DNA of 64,000 nucleotides from Methylotenera versatilis 7 (GCF_000799165.1 NZ_JUGF01000002.1:1-64000), one strand, 5' to 3'; counted from the first letter of the stretch, positions 20,183 through 30,483 are shown. Notes: generated from the letters alone by a model not told the origin. Translations and numbers: made by a program.

Positions 20183-21031
20183 ATGTTAAGTTACCGCCAC
20201 GCCTTTCATGCAGGCAACCATGCCGATGTATTGAAACATTATGTTTTGAGCCTTGTATTGGATTACTTCAATCAAAAACCTACGCCATATTGGTACATTG
20301 ATACGCACGCAGGCGCAGGTTTCTATGCATTAAAAGATGCGTTTTCTCAGAAAAATGGTGAATTCGAGACGGGTATTGCACGATTAATCGATGCACAAAG
20401 ATTGTCACCGACATTAAGTCACTTTGTTGATAACATTCAATCATTTAACGAAAAAAAATTACTGGATTTTTATCCAGGTTCACCCAAGATTGCAGAACGT
20501 TTTTTGCGTGCCGACGACAAAATGCGCTTATTTGAATTGCATCCAAAAGACTATCAACTGTTGCTTGAAAATTTTATCAACGCCAAAAGCAGGCAAACCA
20601 AAGTCGCCCAGCAAAACGGCTTTGATGGCATTAAAGCCTGTTTACCACCTCCACCGCGACGCGCAGTGGTATTAATTGATCCACCTTATGAAGTTAAAGA
20701 CGATTACGTACTGGTGGTTGATTGTATTAAAGATAGCTTAAAACGTTTCGCCACTGGCACTTATATGATTTGGTATCCGTTGTTGCAGCGGCCAGAACCA
20801 CAACAAATGCTGCAAAACTTACAAAAACTTAACCCTAAAAACTGGCTGAATATTAGCTTAACCGTACAATCGCCCAGCGAAAACGGTTACGGTATGCACG
20901 GCAGCAGCGTATTTATCATCAACCCACCCTATGTTTTACCAGCGTTACTAAACGAATCCATGCCAATCTTGACCGAATTGTTAAGCTTAGATGAAGCTGC
21001 GAATTATCAACTCACAAGCCACATGACATAA
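20183..21031 (+). CDS. rlmJ: 23S rRNA (adenine(2030)-N6)-methyltransferase
   Basis: RlmJ methylates A2030 of 23S rRNA on N6. The 282-residue protein shows the family N-terminus MLSYRHAFHAGNHADVLKH, a SAM-binding stretch YIDTHAGAG (about residues 38-46), and the adenine-N6 catalytic motif DPPY at 166-169. Its length matches E. coli RlmJ (YhiR). It stands alone, divergent from the CDF gene; a gene for a membrane protein follows 66 bp later. Confidence 0.95.
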   Translation: MLSYRHAFHAGNHADVLKHYVLSLVLDYFNQKPTPYWYIDTHAGAGFYALKDAFSQKNGEFETGIARLIDAQRLSPTLSHFVDNIQSFNEKKLLDFYPGSPKIAERFLRADDKMRLFELHPKDYQLLLENFINAKSRQTKVAQQNGFDGIKACLPPPPRRAVVLIDPPYEVKDDYVLVVDCIKDSLKRFATGTYMIWYPLLQRPEPQQMLQNLQKLNPKNWLNISLTVQSPSENGYGMHGSSVFIINPPYVLPALLNESMPILTELLSLDEAANYQLTSHMT

Positions 21032-21097
21032 GGTAAAATACGGCCTTCAATTTAAGTCTGACTTTTTTATTATTTTAAGATTAACCCAGAGAAATTT

Positions 21098-21640
21098 ATG
21101 CAAACCAAAACCAAACCTACTCCCGGCGAATACAAGCAAGGCAATATTATGTCGAATATCTTATTTGGCAGCCGCTGGTTACAATTGCCACTTTATTTGG
21201 GTTTAATCATAGCGCAAGCGGTCTATGTATTTCACTTTGGCGTTGAGCTAACTCACTTAGTAGAAAAAGTGCCCAACCTAAAAGAAGCAGACATCATGTT
21301 GATTGTATTGGGTTTAATTGATGTGGTGATGATTTCTAACTTGCTGATTATGGTGATTGTGGGCGGCTATGAAACCTTTGTATCGCGTCTAAACTTGAGT
21401 GGGCATCCTGACGAGCCTGATTGGCTATCGCATGTCAACGCCAATCTGCTCAAAGTAAAACTGGCTACTGCAATTATCGGCATTTCATCGATTCATCTGC
21501 TTAAAACGTTTATTAATGCCGAAAATTTGACCGATAAAGTATTGATGTGGCAAACCATTATTCACATGACCTTTGTGTTCTCAGCAGTTGCGATTGCTTA
21601 TATCGATAAATTAATGACACATAACGATACTCAGCATTAA
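21098..21640 (+). CDS. YqhA/UPF0114-family membrane protein
   Basis: The 180-residue protein has four membrane segments and matches the UPF0114 (YqhA, TIGR00645) family in length and in the run SNILFGSRWLQLPLYLGLI followed by GGYETFVSRL. Function is unknown for the whole family. ATG 21098 has an AGAGAAA Shine-Dalgarno-like sequence; an internal ATG at 21149 (MSNILFG) is the alternative and is where most family members begin. Confidence 0.85.
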   Translation: MQTKTKPTPGEYKQGNIMSNILFGSRWLQLPLYLGLIIAQAVYVFHFGVELTHLVEKVPNLKEADIMLIVLGLIDVVMISNLLIMVIVGGYETFVSRLNLSGHPDEPDWLSHVNANLLKVKLATAIIGISSIHLLKTFINAENLTDKVLMWQTIIHMTFVFSAVAIAYIDKLMTHNDTQH

Positions 21641-21656
21641 AAAATACCAAACAAAT

Positions 21657-21699
21657 TTAATCATTGCAGGCCGCAATCAAATCAGCCCGCAATGATTAA
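21657..21699. terminator. Convergent hairpin between the YqhA-type and DUF2914-type genes
   Basis: TTAATCATTGC (21657-21667) and its exact complement (21689-21699) form an 11-bp stem around a 21-base GC-richer loop. It lies between two converging genes and covers the stop codon of the minus-strand gene. It lacks a long T-run, so termination is probable rather than certain. Confidence 0.55.
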
Positions 21700-22763
21700 T
21701 ATAAACGCTGAATAGTTGCGGTGTTTTCCGCATTTAAGCTCACCGAGAAATTATGCACCGCAATGGTTTTTTCATTCTCGGTTTTAATAACCACACGCCA
21801 ATCACCCACAGCTGGATCGCTTTTATACGTATATCCTCTGAACCCGTTATAACGGCCACCACTCACAATAAAACTCGCACGCGACTGTAAAACCCAACCT
21901 TGTTTTGTATGGCGTTGCCAATCGTGAAATAGCTTGGTTTTTAAACCTGCCGGCGCAAAAATCGTTGAAAAACAATATACTCTTTGCCCACTTGTCACTT
22001 GTAAATCGTCACTGGTTTTACGCCAAAACTTCCACCATGAAGATTTTTGCTGACTTAACTGATACTTTCCATTCACTTTTTCGATGGCATAAGCCATAGC
22101 AATATCGCGCTTTACTAGCGGCACTGGCGGTATCATATCAGCAGCATATGCCAGCATCAACAAACCCGCAATGATCGAAACAGGCCAGATGCTGCCTATA
22201 TTGTCCGGCGTTTTTGTGTACAGCCAATAGGCAAAAACCGCGCCTAATAAGGTACTTAAATAAAACCAAATACTGAGTACGCTGCCCAGTAAAAACGGCA
22301 ACGCAAAGTTAAACAACAGCATGGCGCATAAGCCAAACAATGCCCAACTGATGGTAAAGCGTCGATAATGATTTTCCAGAAACTCATTGGCAATCAATAA
22401 ACTAGCCAGCAGTAAAGACATCAGCCAAGCCAGCCAATGGCTAGAACTTTTAAAATATAAAATAAACAGCGCGCTTAACAAGCTGCCAAATAAAAATTGC
22501 AGCAAAAAATACGGCGCGCGCGAAGTGACGATTGCATATAAACGCGAAGGCAGATTAGCTTCATCTGCCAGAATAAAACTGGGGCGACTGATGAAAAACA
22601 GAATCAAACCCGCGGCCAATAAATAGCCTGCAAAAATGATTAAATCAGTAGCGGATACATTGCGGCCTATTGTGAGTGCGTCCCAAATAAATCCCGCAAA
22701 AAAGAAAACCGCTGGCAGGTAACTGCCAACGGTTTTTGATGCTTGCTTGACGCGTTCTAGCAA
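21696..22763 (-). CDS. Membrane protein with C-terminal DUF2914-like domain
   Basis: The 355-residue protein has about seven predicted membrane segments in residues 15-220. A soluble C-terminal domain (about 225-355) has the pattern RVYCFSTIFAPAGL, HDWQRHTKQGWVL, SGGRYNGFRGYTYKS and GDWRVVIKTENEKTI that I associate with DUF2914. The overall build resembles the DUF5924/DUF2914 proteins of other proteobacteria, which have no assigned role. The only upstream start in frame is TTG 22763, 30 bp after the acnB stop on the same strand, so it may be read as the last gene of the acnB transcript. Confidence 0.75.
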   Translation of the reverse strand: MLERVKQASKTVGSYLPAVFFFAGFIWDALTIGRNVSATDLIIFAGYLLAAGLILFFISRPSFILADEANLPSRLYAIVTSRAPYFLLQFLFGSLLSALFILYFKSSSHWLAWLMSLLLASLLIANEFLENHYRRFTISWALFGLCAMLLFNFALPFLLGSVLSIWFYLSTLLGAVFAYWLYTKTPDNIGSIWPVSIIAGLLMLAYAADMIPPVPLVKRDIAMAYAIEKVNGKYQLSQQKSSWWKFWRKTSDDLQVTSGQRVYCFSTIFAPAGLKTKLFHDWQRHTKQGWVLQSRASFIVSGGRYNGFRGYTYKSDPAVGDWRVVIKTENEKTIAVHNFSVSLNAENTATIQRLY

Positions 22764-22793
22764 TTGAACGGCAACTTAAATTTAAATAGCGAC

Positions 22794-25385
22794 TTAAATT
22801 GCAACTTCGGCAATCGGAATCACTTTTTTGCCGCTACTCAATGTATCTAATGCTGCCTTGTATTCGGTCATTTGATCGAAATTTAAATATTTATAGATTT
22901 CGGTCGTATTTTGCAACTTACTGCCTATGGTTTCCATATATTCAGCATGGCTTGGCATGCGGCCTAATTTGGCGCATACAGCGGCCAACTCTGCCGAACC
23001 CAAGTAAACACGGGCATCGCGACCCATGCGGTTATCAAAGTTGCGTGTAGAGGTTGAAAATACCGTTGCTTTATCTGCCACGCGCGCTTGGTTGCCCATG
23101 CACAGGCTGCAACCAGGCACTTCAGTACGCGCCCCAGCAATGCCAAACGTAGAGTAAACACCCTCATCTCGTAATTGCGCTTCATCCATACGCGTCGGGG
23201 GCGCAATCCATAAACGGGTTGGAATGTTGCCTGTGCCTTCCAGCACTTTTGCAGCGGCGCGATAATGGCCGATATTAGTCATGCAGCTACCAATAAACAC
23301 TTCGTCGATTTTATCGCCTACCACCGCTGACATTGGCTTAATATCATCAGGATCATTTGGACAAGCCACTAACGGCTCTGTAATCGTGGCTAAATCAATT
23401 TCAATCACATGCGCATACTCCGCATCTGCATCTGGCTGCAACAAGTTCGGTTTTGCCAGCCAAGCCTGCATATTCTCAATACGGCGTTGCAAGGTGCGAG
23501 CATCTTCGTAGCCGTTTTCAATCATATTTTGCATCAGCACGATATTGGATTTTAAAAACTCAATCACAGGCGCTTCAGATAATAAAACGGTACAGCCATT
23601 AGCAGAACGCTCTGCAGACGCATCGGCAAATTCAAACGCTTGCTCTACTTTTAAATCGGGCAAGCCTTCAATTTCTAAAATACGACCATTAAATACATTC
23701 TGTTTATTGGTTTTGCCAACCGTTAATGTGCCTTCTTGTATTGCCGCATACGGGATCGCATTCACCAAATCGCGCAAGGTAATACCAGGCTGCATCTCAC
23801 CTTTAAAGCGTACCAATACTGATTCCGGCATATCCAGCGGCATCGCGCCTGTGGCAGCAGCAAATGCAACCAAACCTGAACCAGCAGGGAATGAAATACC
23901 GATGGGGAAGCGCGTATGTGAATCACCGCCTGTACCAACGGTATCAGGCAGAATCAAACGGTTTAACCATGAATGGATGACGCCGTCGCCCGGACGCAAC
24001 GAAACGCCACCACGGCTACTCATAAATTCTGGCAGGCTATGTTGCAGTTTGATATCCACTGGTTTTGGATATGCTGCGGTATGGCAAAAACTTTGCATCA
24101 CCAAATCGCTGCTAAAACCCAAACAGGCTAATTCTTTTAGCTCATCGCGCGTCATGCCGCCAGTCGTATCCTGTGAACCCACAGTAGTCGCTTTCGGCTC
24201 GCAATAAGTATTTGGGCGTACGCCAACACCTTCCGGCAAACCGCAAGCACGACCGACCATTTTTTGCGCCAGTGTATACCCTTTAGTCGAAATAACCGCA
24301 GGCGTTGCTTTAATAAAAATATCGGTCTCTGGCAGATTTAAAGCCTTACGTGCATTGGCAGTTAAACCACGACCAATAATCAATGGGATACGACCGCCTG
24401 CACGCACTTCATCCGGCAGCGTGACTGGACTCAATTCAAACGTAGAAATCACTTCGCCTGTTTCATTCAGAACCTTGCCTTCATATGGGAAAATAGTGAT
24501 TTCATCGCCAGTTTGCATTTTTGATACATCGCACTGGATTGGCAACGCGCCAGAATCTTCTGCAGTATTAAAGAAGATTGGGGCGATTTTTGCACCTAAA
24601 ATCACGCCGCCTGTGCGCTTGTTCGGGATATTCGGAATATCGTTCCCCATAAACCATTGCACAGAGTTAATCGCTGATTTGCGTGAAGAACCCGTACCAA
24701 CCACATCACCTACATAAACCAGCGGCAAACCTTTTTGTTTTAAGTTTTCAATCTTTTTCAAGCCATCTGGCATTTTATTCACTAGCATGGCTTTGGCGTG
24801 CAAAGGAATATCCGGGCGGCTCCAGGCATCCTGTGCTGGGCTTAAATCATCGGTATTGGTTTCGCCATTGACTTTAAAAACTACCATTTTTAGTTGATTT
24901 GCCAACACTGGCTTGCTGGTAAACCATTCGGCATTGGCCCAACTCTCCATCAGTTTTTTAGCGTGCGCATTGCCATTTTTCATCAACACATCAACATCAT
25001 GAAACGCATCAAACATTAAAATGGTATTGCTTAAAGCAGTCACTGCATGCGCGGCCATAGGAGTACTAAGTAGCTCAACCAGCGCCTGCACGTTATAACC
25101 ACCCAGCATCGTACCAAGCAATTGCACGGCTTTCTCAGGCGTGATTAAAGGTGATGTTGCAGCACCTTTGGCGATATCCGCCAAAAAAGCCGCTTTTACA
25201 TAAGCTGCAGTATCGACACCGGCCGGCGTTTGATTCTCAAGCAAATCCAGCAACAAAGCTTCGTCGGCTTTAGCAGGATTTTTAAGTAGTTCAACCAGTG
25301 CAGCGACTTGCTCTGCGGATAATGGTAATGGTGGAAGTTGAATGGCCGCACGTTCTTGTGCATGCGCTTGATAGGCTTTTAACAT
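22794..25385 (-). CDS. acnB: Bifunctional aconitate hydratase 2 / 2-methylisocitrate dehydratase
   Basis: AcnB interconverts citrate and isocitrate in the TCA cycle and hydrates 2-methyl-cis-aconitate to 2-methylisocitrate in the methylcitrate cycle. The 863-residue product has the AcnB-specific N-terminal HEAT-like domain (about 1-165), the swivel domain ([15 protein letters not shown], about 228-242) and the Fe-S domains, with cysteines in [11 protein letters not shown] and GCSLCMGNQ binding the [4Fe-4S] cluster. Length is standard for AcnB. With prpD present on the other strand, AcnB is the expected second hydratase of the methylcitrate cycle. About 105 bp separate it from the upstream EF-hand gene. 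Confidence 0.98.
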   Translation of the reverse strand: MLKAYQAHAQERAAIQLPPLPLSAEQVAALVELLKNPAKADEALLLDLLENQTPAGVDTAAYVKAAFLADIAKGAATSPLITPEKAVQLLGTMLGGYNVQALVELLSTPMAAHAVTALSNTILMFDAFHDVDVLMKNGNAHAKKLMESWANAEWFTSKPVLANQLKMVVFKVNGETNTDDLSPAQDAWSRPDIPLHAKAMLVNKMPDGLKKIENLKQKGLPLVYVGDVVGTGSSRKSAINSVQWFMGNDIPNIPNKRTGGVILGAKIAPIFFNTAEDSGALPIQCDVSKMQTGDEITIFPYEGKVLNETGEVISTFELSPVTLPDEVRAGGRIPLIIGRGLTANARKALNLPETDIFIKATPAVISTKGYTLAQKMVGRACGLPEGVGVRPNTYCEPKATTVGSQDTTGGMTRDELKELACLGFSSDLVMQSFCHTAAYPKPVDIKLQHSLPEFMSSRGGVSLRPGDGVIHSWLNRLILPDTVGTGGDSHTRFPIGISFPAGSGLVAFAAATGAMPLDMPESVLVRFKGEMQPGITLRDLVNAIPYAAIQEGTLTVGKTNKQNVFNGRILEIEGLPDLKVEQAFEFADASAERSANGCTVLLSEAPVIEFLKSNIVLMQNMIENGYEDARTLQRRIENMQAWLAKPNLLQPDADAEYAHVIEIDLATITEPLVACPNDPDDIKPMSAVVGDKIDEVFIGSCMTNIGHYRAAAKVLEGTGNIPTRLWIAPPTRMDEAQLRDEGVYSTFGIAGARTEVPGCSLCMGNQARVADKATVFSTSTRNFDNRMGRDARVYLGSAELAAVCAKLGRMPSHAEYMETIGSKLQNTTEIYKYLNFDQMTEYKAALDTLSSGKKVIPIAEVAI

Positions 25386-25490
25386 ATGATTTAAGGCTCG
25401 TTTTAGTCAATGATCGTATTATAAACCAGCGCAAACCTACAGTCGTTTCACACTTGTAAAATCTTAGTGTAAAAACGCTAAAAATTTAAG

Positions 25491-25898
25491 CTAGTAAGTT
25501 TTGTCTGTGTATAGCTCTTTAGCAAACGGGGTGCTACAGCTTTTGCCGCTGGCAGATGCTTCCCATTTGTCTAATAAATCTTTTTGGTAATCTTTACCGT
25601 GTATTGACGCTAAAAAAGCCCGCACTTCAAACACGTCGGCAAAGCCATTTTTATCGCTGTCCATCGTCAATATATTGTCTTCAACGCTTGGCCCAATGTA
25701 TTTTTCGTCTTTGTCGGTTAAATAATCCAATACACTTGGAGCCTCTGCAATAGCGCTCGCTACACTGGCAGCACCTGCATTCACCGCCAGCTCAACCGCA
25801 CTTGCAGCGGTAGCAACAAACAACAAGCAAACAACGGTTATAGCTTGCAACAACCTGACCCACACTTTAGCTATCGTCATTTTATGCTCACTCATCAT
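25491..25898 (-). CDS. Secreted EF-hand protein
   Basis: A signal peptide (WVRLLQAITVVCLLFVATAASA, cleavage after about residue 34) leads a 100-residue mature domain with one canonical calcium loop, DSDKNGFADVFE (residues 80-91), whose acidic ligands at positions 1, 3, 5, 9 and 12 are all present. A second, partner EF-hand is not evident. One Cys (CSTPF) lies near the C-terminus. The frame opens upstream at a TTG, but ATG 25898 has a GAGGG Shine-Dalgarno sequence and I chose it; ATG 25880 is possible. It is probably periplasmic. Its position between acnB and fumarase does not explain a function. Confidence 0.75.
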   Translation of the reverse strand: MMSEHKMTIAKVWVRLLQAITVVCLLFVATAASAVELAVNAGAASVASAIAEAPSVLDYLTDKDEKYIGPSVEDNILTMDSDKNGFADVFEVRAFLASIHGKDYQKDLLDKWEASASGKSCSTPFAKELYTDKTY

Positions 25899-26028
25899 TG
25901 ACACCCTCACTATTATGCCCCCCAATAATGAAAAAGGTTAATGCAAAAAAGCATTGCAATCTGTGACTTATGACACACGTTTTTTATTTTTCTGCATGTT
26001 TAATTTGAAATTAAACCCATGTGTTTTT

Positions 26029-27579
26029 TCAAGGTAAAGCCGTTATTTCAATGACTTTATGATTTCTTATTTTATCCTGCCAAATCGCTGGACCTGTTTG
26101 ATGTACTGATTCGCCTGTCGCGCTCACGGCAACGGTTACAGGCATATCTACCACATCAAACTCATAGATTGCTTCCATACCTAAGTCGGCAAAAGCCACC
26201 ACACGCGACTTCTTAATGGCTTTACTCACTAAGAAAGCTGCGCCGCCGACTGCCATTAAATACACAGACTTGTGTTTCTTAATCACCGCCAGCGCTTCAT
26301 CGCCGCGCTCTGCCTTGCCGATAGAGCCTAATAAATTCAGCTTGCCCAGCATTAACTCAGTGTAATCATCCATACGCGTAGCCGTGGTCGGGCCTGCTGG
26401 GCCAACCGCTTCATCACCAACCGCATCAACCGGGCCAACGTAATAAATAAATCGATTGGTAAAATCCACTGGCAATGTTTCATTTTTTGCCAACATAGTT
26501 GCGATACGTTTGTGGGCGGCATCGCGTCCTGTCAGGATTTTTCCTGTTAACAACAAAGTCTCACCGGCTTGCCAATCCGCAATATCCGCTTTGGTTAAGC
26601 CATCAACATTCACTCTTTTTGCTTGCGCGCTTGGCACCCAATGCACGTCTGGATAACTGGATAAATCAGGCGGCGTCAACTCTGCCGCGCCTGTCCCATC
26701 CAATACAAAATGCACATGCCGCGTAGCTGCACAGTTTGGAATAATCGCCACAGGCAAACTGGCAGCGTGCGTTGGGTAATCCAGAATCTTCACATCCAGC
26801 ACGGTCGCCAGACCACCTAAACCTTGTGCACCAATGCCTAAATTATTCACTTTTTCAAAAATCTCTAAGCGCAACTCTTCAATCTTGTTTAGGCTTCGCT
26901 TATCTTTCAATTTCAGCTCATGCATATCAATCGGTGCCATTAACGACTCTTTTGCCAGCAAAACCGCTTTTTCTGCACTGCCGCCAATGCCAATGCCAAG
27001 CATCCCTGGCGGGCACCAGCCAGCACCCATTTGGGGCACAACTTCCAATATCCAGTCTACAATTGAATCATTCGGATTCAGCATCGCAAGCTGCGCCTTA
27101 TTCTCCGAACCACCGCCTTTTGCCGCGATACTCACTTCAACCGTATCGCCCGCCACCAAAGAAACATGCACGACTGCAGGCGTATTATCCTTAGTATTGG
27201 TGCGCTTTCCAGCTGGGTCAGTCACGATTGAGGCACGCAATTTATTTTCCGGCAGCAAATAAGCACGACGCACACCTTCATTCACCATCTGCTCTAAAGT
27301 CAGGCTTTCAATTTCACCAGAGCTATCAAAGCGAACATTCATGCCCACTTTAACAAAGGCAACAACAATGCCAGTATCCTGGCAAATCGGGCGCTTGCCT
27401 TCTGCACACATTCTGGAGTTGGTCAAAATCTGCGCAATCGCATCTTTAGCCGCCGGCGACTCCTCTAGTTTGTAAGCTTCACCCAATGCTTGAATATAGT
27501 CAGTTGGATGGTAGTACGATATATATTGCAGAGCATCTGCGATGCTTTGAATAAAATCGGCTTGTTTAATAGTTGTCAT
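26029..27579 (-). CDS. Class I (iron-sulfur) fumarate hydratase
   Basis: The enzyme interconverts fumarate and malate using an oxygen-sensitive [4Fe-4S] cluster. The 516-residue single-chain form (alpha and beta regions fused, as in FumA/FumB) has cluster cysteines in RPICQDTG (C66), GWCPPG and IPNCAATRH. The beta domain includes YYVGPVDAVGDEAVGPAGPTTATRMD. Class I fumarases are known to hydrate mesaconate to (S)-citramalate to varying degrees, so a mesaconase role is possible. It is the last gene of an operon: 11 bp after the CoA ligase stop, which in turn follows a CoA-ester lyase. It is the only fumarase in the window and probably also serves the TCA cycle next to SDH. Confidence 0.95.
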   Translation of the reverse strand: MTTIKQADFIQSIADALQYISYYHPTDYIQALGEAYKLEESPAAKDAIAQILTNSRMCAEGKRPICQDTGIVVAFVKVGMNVRFDSSGEIESLTLEQMVNEGVRRAYLLPENKLRASIVTDPAGKRTNTKDNTPAVVHVSLVAGDTVEVSIAAKGGGSENKAQLAMLNPNDSIVDWILEVVPQMGAGWCPPGMLGIGIGGSAEKAVLLAKESLMAPIDMHELKLKDKRSLNKIEELRLEIFEKVNNLGIGAQGLGGLATVLDVKILDYPTHAASLPVAIIPNCAATRHVHFVLDGTGAAELTPPDLSSYPDVHWVPSAQAKRVNVDGLTKADIADWQAGETLLLTGKILTGRDAAHKRIATMLAKNETLPVDFTNRFIYYVGPVDAVGDEAVGPAGPTTATRMDDYTELMLGKLNLLGSIGKAERGDEALAVIKKHKSVYLMAVGGAAFLVSKAIKKSRVVAFADLGMEAIYEFDVVDMPVTVAVSATGESVHQTGPAIWQDKIRNHKVIEITALP

Positions 27580-27590
27580 TTAAAAGGTTA

Positions 27591-29240
27591 CTATCTTGAT
27601 GATTTTGCAATCGCAATATTGGGGCTAATATCTTTACGCAGGATTTTACCATTTTTAGTACGTGGAAAATCTTTAGCCAGATAGACCGTTTTAGGTGTTT
27701 TGTAAGCAGCCAAGTGTTGTTTACCAAACGCCAGCAGCTCATCTGGGCTGGTAACCGCATCAGGTTTCAGAATCACATAAATCACTACCAGTAATTTATC
27801 TTTTTCAATCTCTTCGCCCACCGCCGCACAATCTGCTACATCCGGATGACCTTTATAAACCCGCTCTATCTCATACGGTGAAACGCGATAGCCGAAACTT
27901 TTAATAATGTCGTCTTTACGGCCTAGGAACCAAATATAACCATCTTCATCATATTTTGCGTAATCTCCGGTGAAAAAGTAGCCATCATGCTTATATTTTG
28001 CAGTTTCTTCGGTCAAATTCCAATAACTTAAAAATATACCGGGGTCATCCAGCGGCACACAAATCATGCCCTCTTCACCCGCTGTAACTTGCTCCAATGT
28101 TTCTGGGTTCAGTAATTTTATATTGTGACCAGGCTGCGGAAACCCCGCTGAACCTGGGCGGATTGGGCGAAATTTACTTTGGCTTAGATAATAGGAGAAT
28201 TCGCTCATGCCGACTGCTTCATAAATATCCAAACCAAAACGCGCATGCCACTGGCTTAACACCTCATCGGACAAATGCTCACCTGCACTCATATAATGGC
28301 GCAAACTGGGTAGATCGTCTTTTGTAGCAGTAGTTTTTTGCAAAATCTGTCTATATATCGTTGGCACACCAACAAAAATAGTGGCCTGATGTTTTTGAAT
28401 CAGGTTTAACCAAACCTGTGCATCATTTTTCCCCTCATGCACAATCACCGTTTTGCCTAAATACAAAGGATCCATCAAGCCGGAACCCAATACGTATGTC
28501 CAGTTAAACTTGCCAGAATGCATGATGCGGTCTGTGGTATTTGCGGCTTGTGCATAATTAAACCAGTATTGCGCAGCAGGCTGGCGACCAAGCAGCGCGC
28601 GATGCGCATGCAAAACCCCTTTTGGATAGCCGGTAGTGCCTGAGGTATACACCAAATAAGCGGGATCTTCGGCTTTAGTTTTATGGGCTTCATCACACTG
28701 ATGCGTCACATTAAGTGCGTTTTCTAAGCTCAATAGATTTAAATGAGCATGTGGCTTGGTGTCAGTCGTTTGCGACAATAAAACATGCTTCAAATTGGGC
28801 ATGTCTTTTAAACCACCAACCAACTGCGCTTCCATAGACAGCCAAGCTGGTGCGTCTGTCACCAATACTGTTGCACCAGAATCTTTAGCTAGATAAGCCA
28901 CTTCCTCAGCCGTTAATAAGGTTGAGGTCGGTACTGAAATCGCACCCATTTTCATCGTACCTAAAAAGGCAATCGGGTAATCCAAACTGTTTGGCAGGCG
29001 AATCAATACCCGGTCACCCGCTTTTACATTTAAATTACGCAGCAACTGTGCAAACTGGTCGGTTTTACGCGCCAATTCTGCGAATGTAATAGTGCTCGTT
29101 CCCAACACATCATCTTCAACAATCATGGCAATCTTGTCTGCTTGCGGTGTACCCAAATGCCTGTCACTACACGCGACGCCAATATTGAAATGACTGGGAA
29201 TTTGCCATTGCCATTCGGGAAACTGTTCAAATTTTTTCAT
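27591..29240 (-). CDS. AMP-forming acyl-CoA ligase
   Basis: This 549-residue ANL-superfamily enzyme adenylates a carboxylate and transfers it to CoA. The P-loop YTSGTTGYPKGVLHAH is at residues 198-213, the A5-type motif MSEFSYYL lies mid-protein, GDYAKYDEDGYIWFLGRKDD carries the A7/A8 motifs, and the catalytic Lys is in TKNGKILRKD near the C-terminus. The sequence resembles benzoate/medium-chain-type ligases more than acetyl-CoA synthetase, but the substrate is not readable. It lies between a CitE-like CoA-ester lyase (83-bp gap) and a class I fumarase (11-bp gap). This suggests it loads CoA onto a dicarboxylate or hydroxy acid that the lyase then splits; that is inference from neighbourhood. 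Confidence 0.88.
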   Translation of the reverse strand: MKKFEQFPEWQWQIPSHFNIGVACSDRHLGTPQADKIAMIVEDDVLGTSTITFAELARKTDQFAQLLRNLNVKAGDRVLIRLPNSLDYPIAFLGTMKMGAISVPTSTLLTAEEVAYLAKDSGATVLVTDAPAWLSMEAQLVGGLKDMPNLKHVLLSQTTDTKPHAHLNLLSLENALNVTHQCDEAHKTKAEDPAYLVYTSGTTGYPKGVLHAHRALLGRQPAAQYWFNYAQAANTTDRIMHSGKFNWTYVLGSGLMDPLYLGKTVIVHEGKNDAQVWLNLIQKHQATIFVGVPTIYRQILQKTTATKDDLPSLRHYMSAGEHLSDEVLSQWHARFGLDIYEAVGMSEFSYYLSQSKFRPIRPGSAGFPQPGHNIKLLNPETLEQVTAGEEGMICVPLDDPGIFLSYWNLTEETAKYKHDGYFFTGDYAKYDEDGYIWFLGRKDDIIKSFGYRVSPYEIERVYKGHPDVADCAAVGEEIEKDKLLVVIYVILKPDAVTSPDELLAFGKQHLAAYKTPKTVYLAKDFPRTKNGKILRKDISPNIAIAKSSR

Positions 29241-29323
29241 TAAATAACTTTCTTAAAATTCAGAATTTCGAGTATCCAAAAATAACTAGATGCAACACAG
29301 CGATTCGCGCAAAAAATGGATTT

Positions 29324-30436
29324 TCACAGTAAAACCCCATACGGCCAGTTTTGGCGTACCACTTGTGCAGGCAACTGTTCCAACACATGCACGGCAAAGT
29401 CCTTATCCGATGTTTTCAGTGCGCGTAACGCGTGCGCACGCAGCAATGTTTGCAAGGCTTTACCAAACATGGGTGGATCCAGCATTTCGCCTTCAAACTT
29501 AATCGCGCCGCCATGCAAAGCATCTGCTTCAATCGCCGCTTTTAGAATCGCCACTTTTTGTGTGATTTCAGTTGGTGATGGCGTATAGGCGGTTTTACAC
29601 AAATGAATATGCCCGGGATGAATCACCTGCTTGCCGGTAAGGCCCATCGCGGCTTCTTGGCAGGCATGCTTGTATACAATGCGCGATTCATTATCACCAT
29701 GCAAATCCAGCCAGCGACGCACATCGTGCGGCTCTAGGAATTTTTCCGGCATGATATTCTGACCAATCAGCGTTTCAACCCCGCCAATCACACCCGTACC
29801 TGCAATCCGCGCCTCAAACATTAATTGATTCATGTAAAACTGCAACTCTTCAATCCAGCCCTCTGGCGTAATGTGAATACCCATGGCTTTTGAGAAGTCA
29901 TGAATACCGAACACCACATGTTTTACTGTGTTGTACTGCATTAAGTCGGGCGCGATTTTGAGCGATTTAGGGTGCTCAATAATCGGTTGAATCGTAATAT
30001 GTGGATTCACACTTAACAGCAAACTGGACAAATCGCGCACTTCTGCCGCGCCGTAAACTTCGCCCGCTTTAGCCAGCATTACCACATCGATATAGTCGCC
30101 CATATCACGCACCAACCGCATATCATGCTCGTATTCATCGGTACGAAATGAGTTGCAGCGAATGGCAATCGTGACGCGTTCATTCACTTTGCGCAAAGCT
30201 GGCAGCTCATGCCGCAGCAAATCACGGCTCATTTCTTTTTGCCGGCAGCCATCTTCCAAGTCAAAAATCAAGGTATGTGCAATGGTGTTGTGTGCATGTT
30301 TTTTCATGCGTGCAGCTGCCTGATCCATGTCCTCGTAAATGCCCAAACTGGGCGCATATTTCACTGGCGGGTAATACAACTGAATACCAGGCCAGTAATC
30401 GCCTAGCGGGTTACATGTTTGTATTGTCTCAGTCAT
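29324..30436 (-). CDS. HpcH/HpaI (CitE-like) CoA-ester lyase, long form
   Basis: The 370-residue TIM-barrel protein belongs to the citrate lyase beta / malyl-CoA lyase superfamily. Family motifs are LIFDLEDGCRQKEMSR (about 56-71), the metal Glu in PIIEHPKSL, GIHDFSKAMG, and KQVIHPGHI near the C-terminus. These enzymes reversibly split 3-hydroxyacyl-CoA esters, for example malyl-, methylmalyl- or citramalyl-CoA, giving acetyl- or propionyl-CoA plus glyoxylate or pyruvate. It heads the lyase, ligase, fumarase operon. The frame opens at a TTG, but ATG 30436 has an excellent GGGAAGG Shine-Dalgarno and is chosen. It differs clearly from the two lyases on the plus strand at 36.4 and 38.3 kb. Substrate unknown. 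Confidence 0.88.
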   Translation of the reverse strand: MTETIQTCNPLGDYWPGIQLYYPPVKYAPSLGIYEDMDQAAARMKKHAHNTIAHTLIFDLEDGCRQKEMSRDLLRHELPALRKVNERVTIAIRCNSFRTDEYEHDMRLVRDMGDYIDVVMLAKAGEVYGAAEVRDLSSLLLSVNPHITIQPIIEHPKSLKIAPDLMQYNTVKHVVFGIHDFSKAMGIHITPEGWIEELQFYMNQLMFEARIAGTGVIGGVETLIGQNIMPEKFLEPHDVRRWLDLHGDNESRIVYKHACQEAAMGLTGKQVIHPGHIHLCKTAYTPSPTEITQKVAILKAAIEADALHGGAIKFEGEMLDPPMFGKALQTLLRAHALRALKTSDKDFAVHVLEQLPAQVVRQNWPYGVLL

Positions 30437-30483
30437 TGCCAACCTTCCCTTTATGCCATGTGCAATTTATGCGAATTTTTATT

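Noticed and set aside
25998-26016. GTTTAATT/AATTAAAC inverted repeat after the fumarase gene as a terminator
   Set aside because: The stem is wholly AT except one pair and the minus-strand side is followed by A residues, not T.
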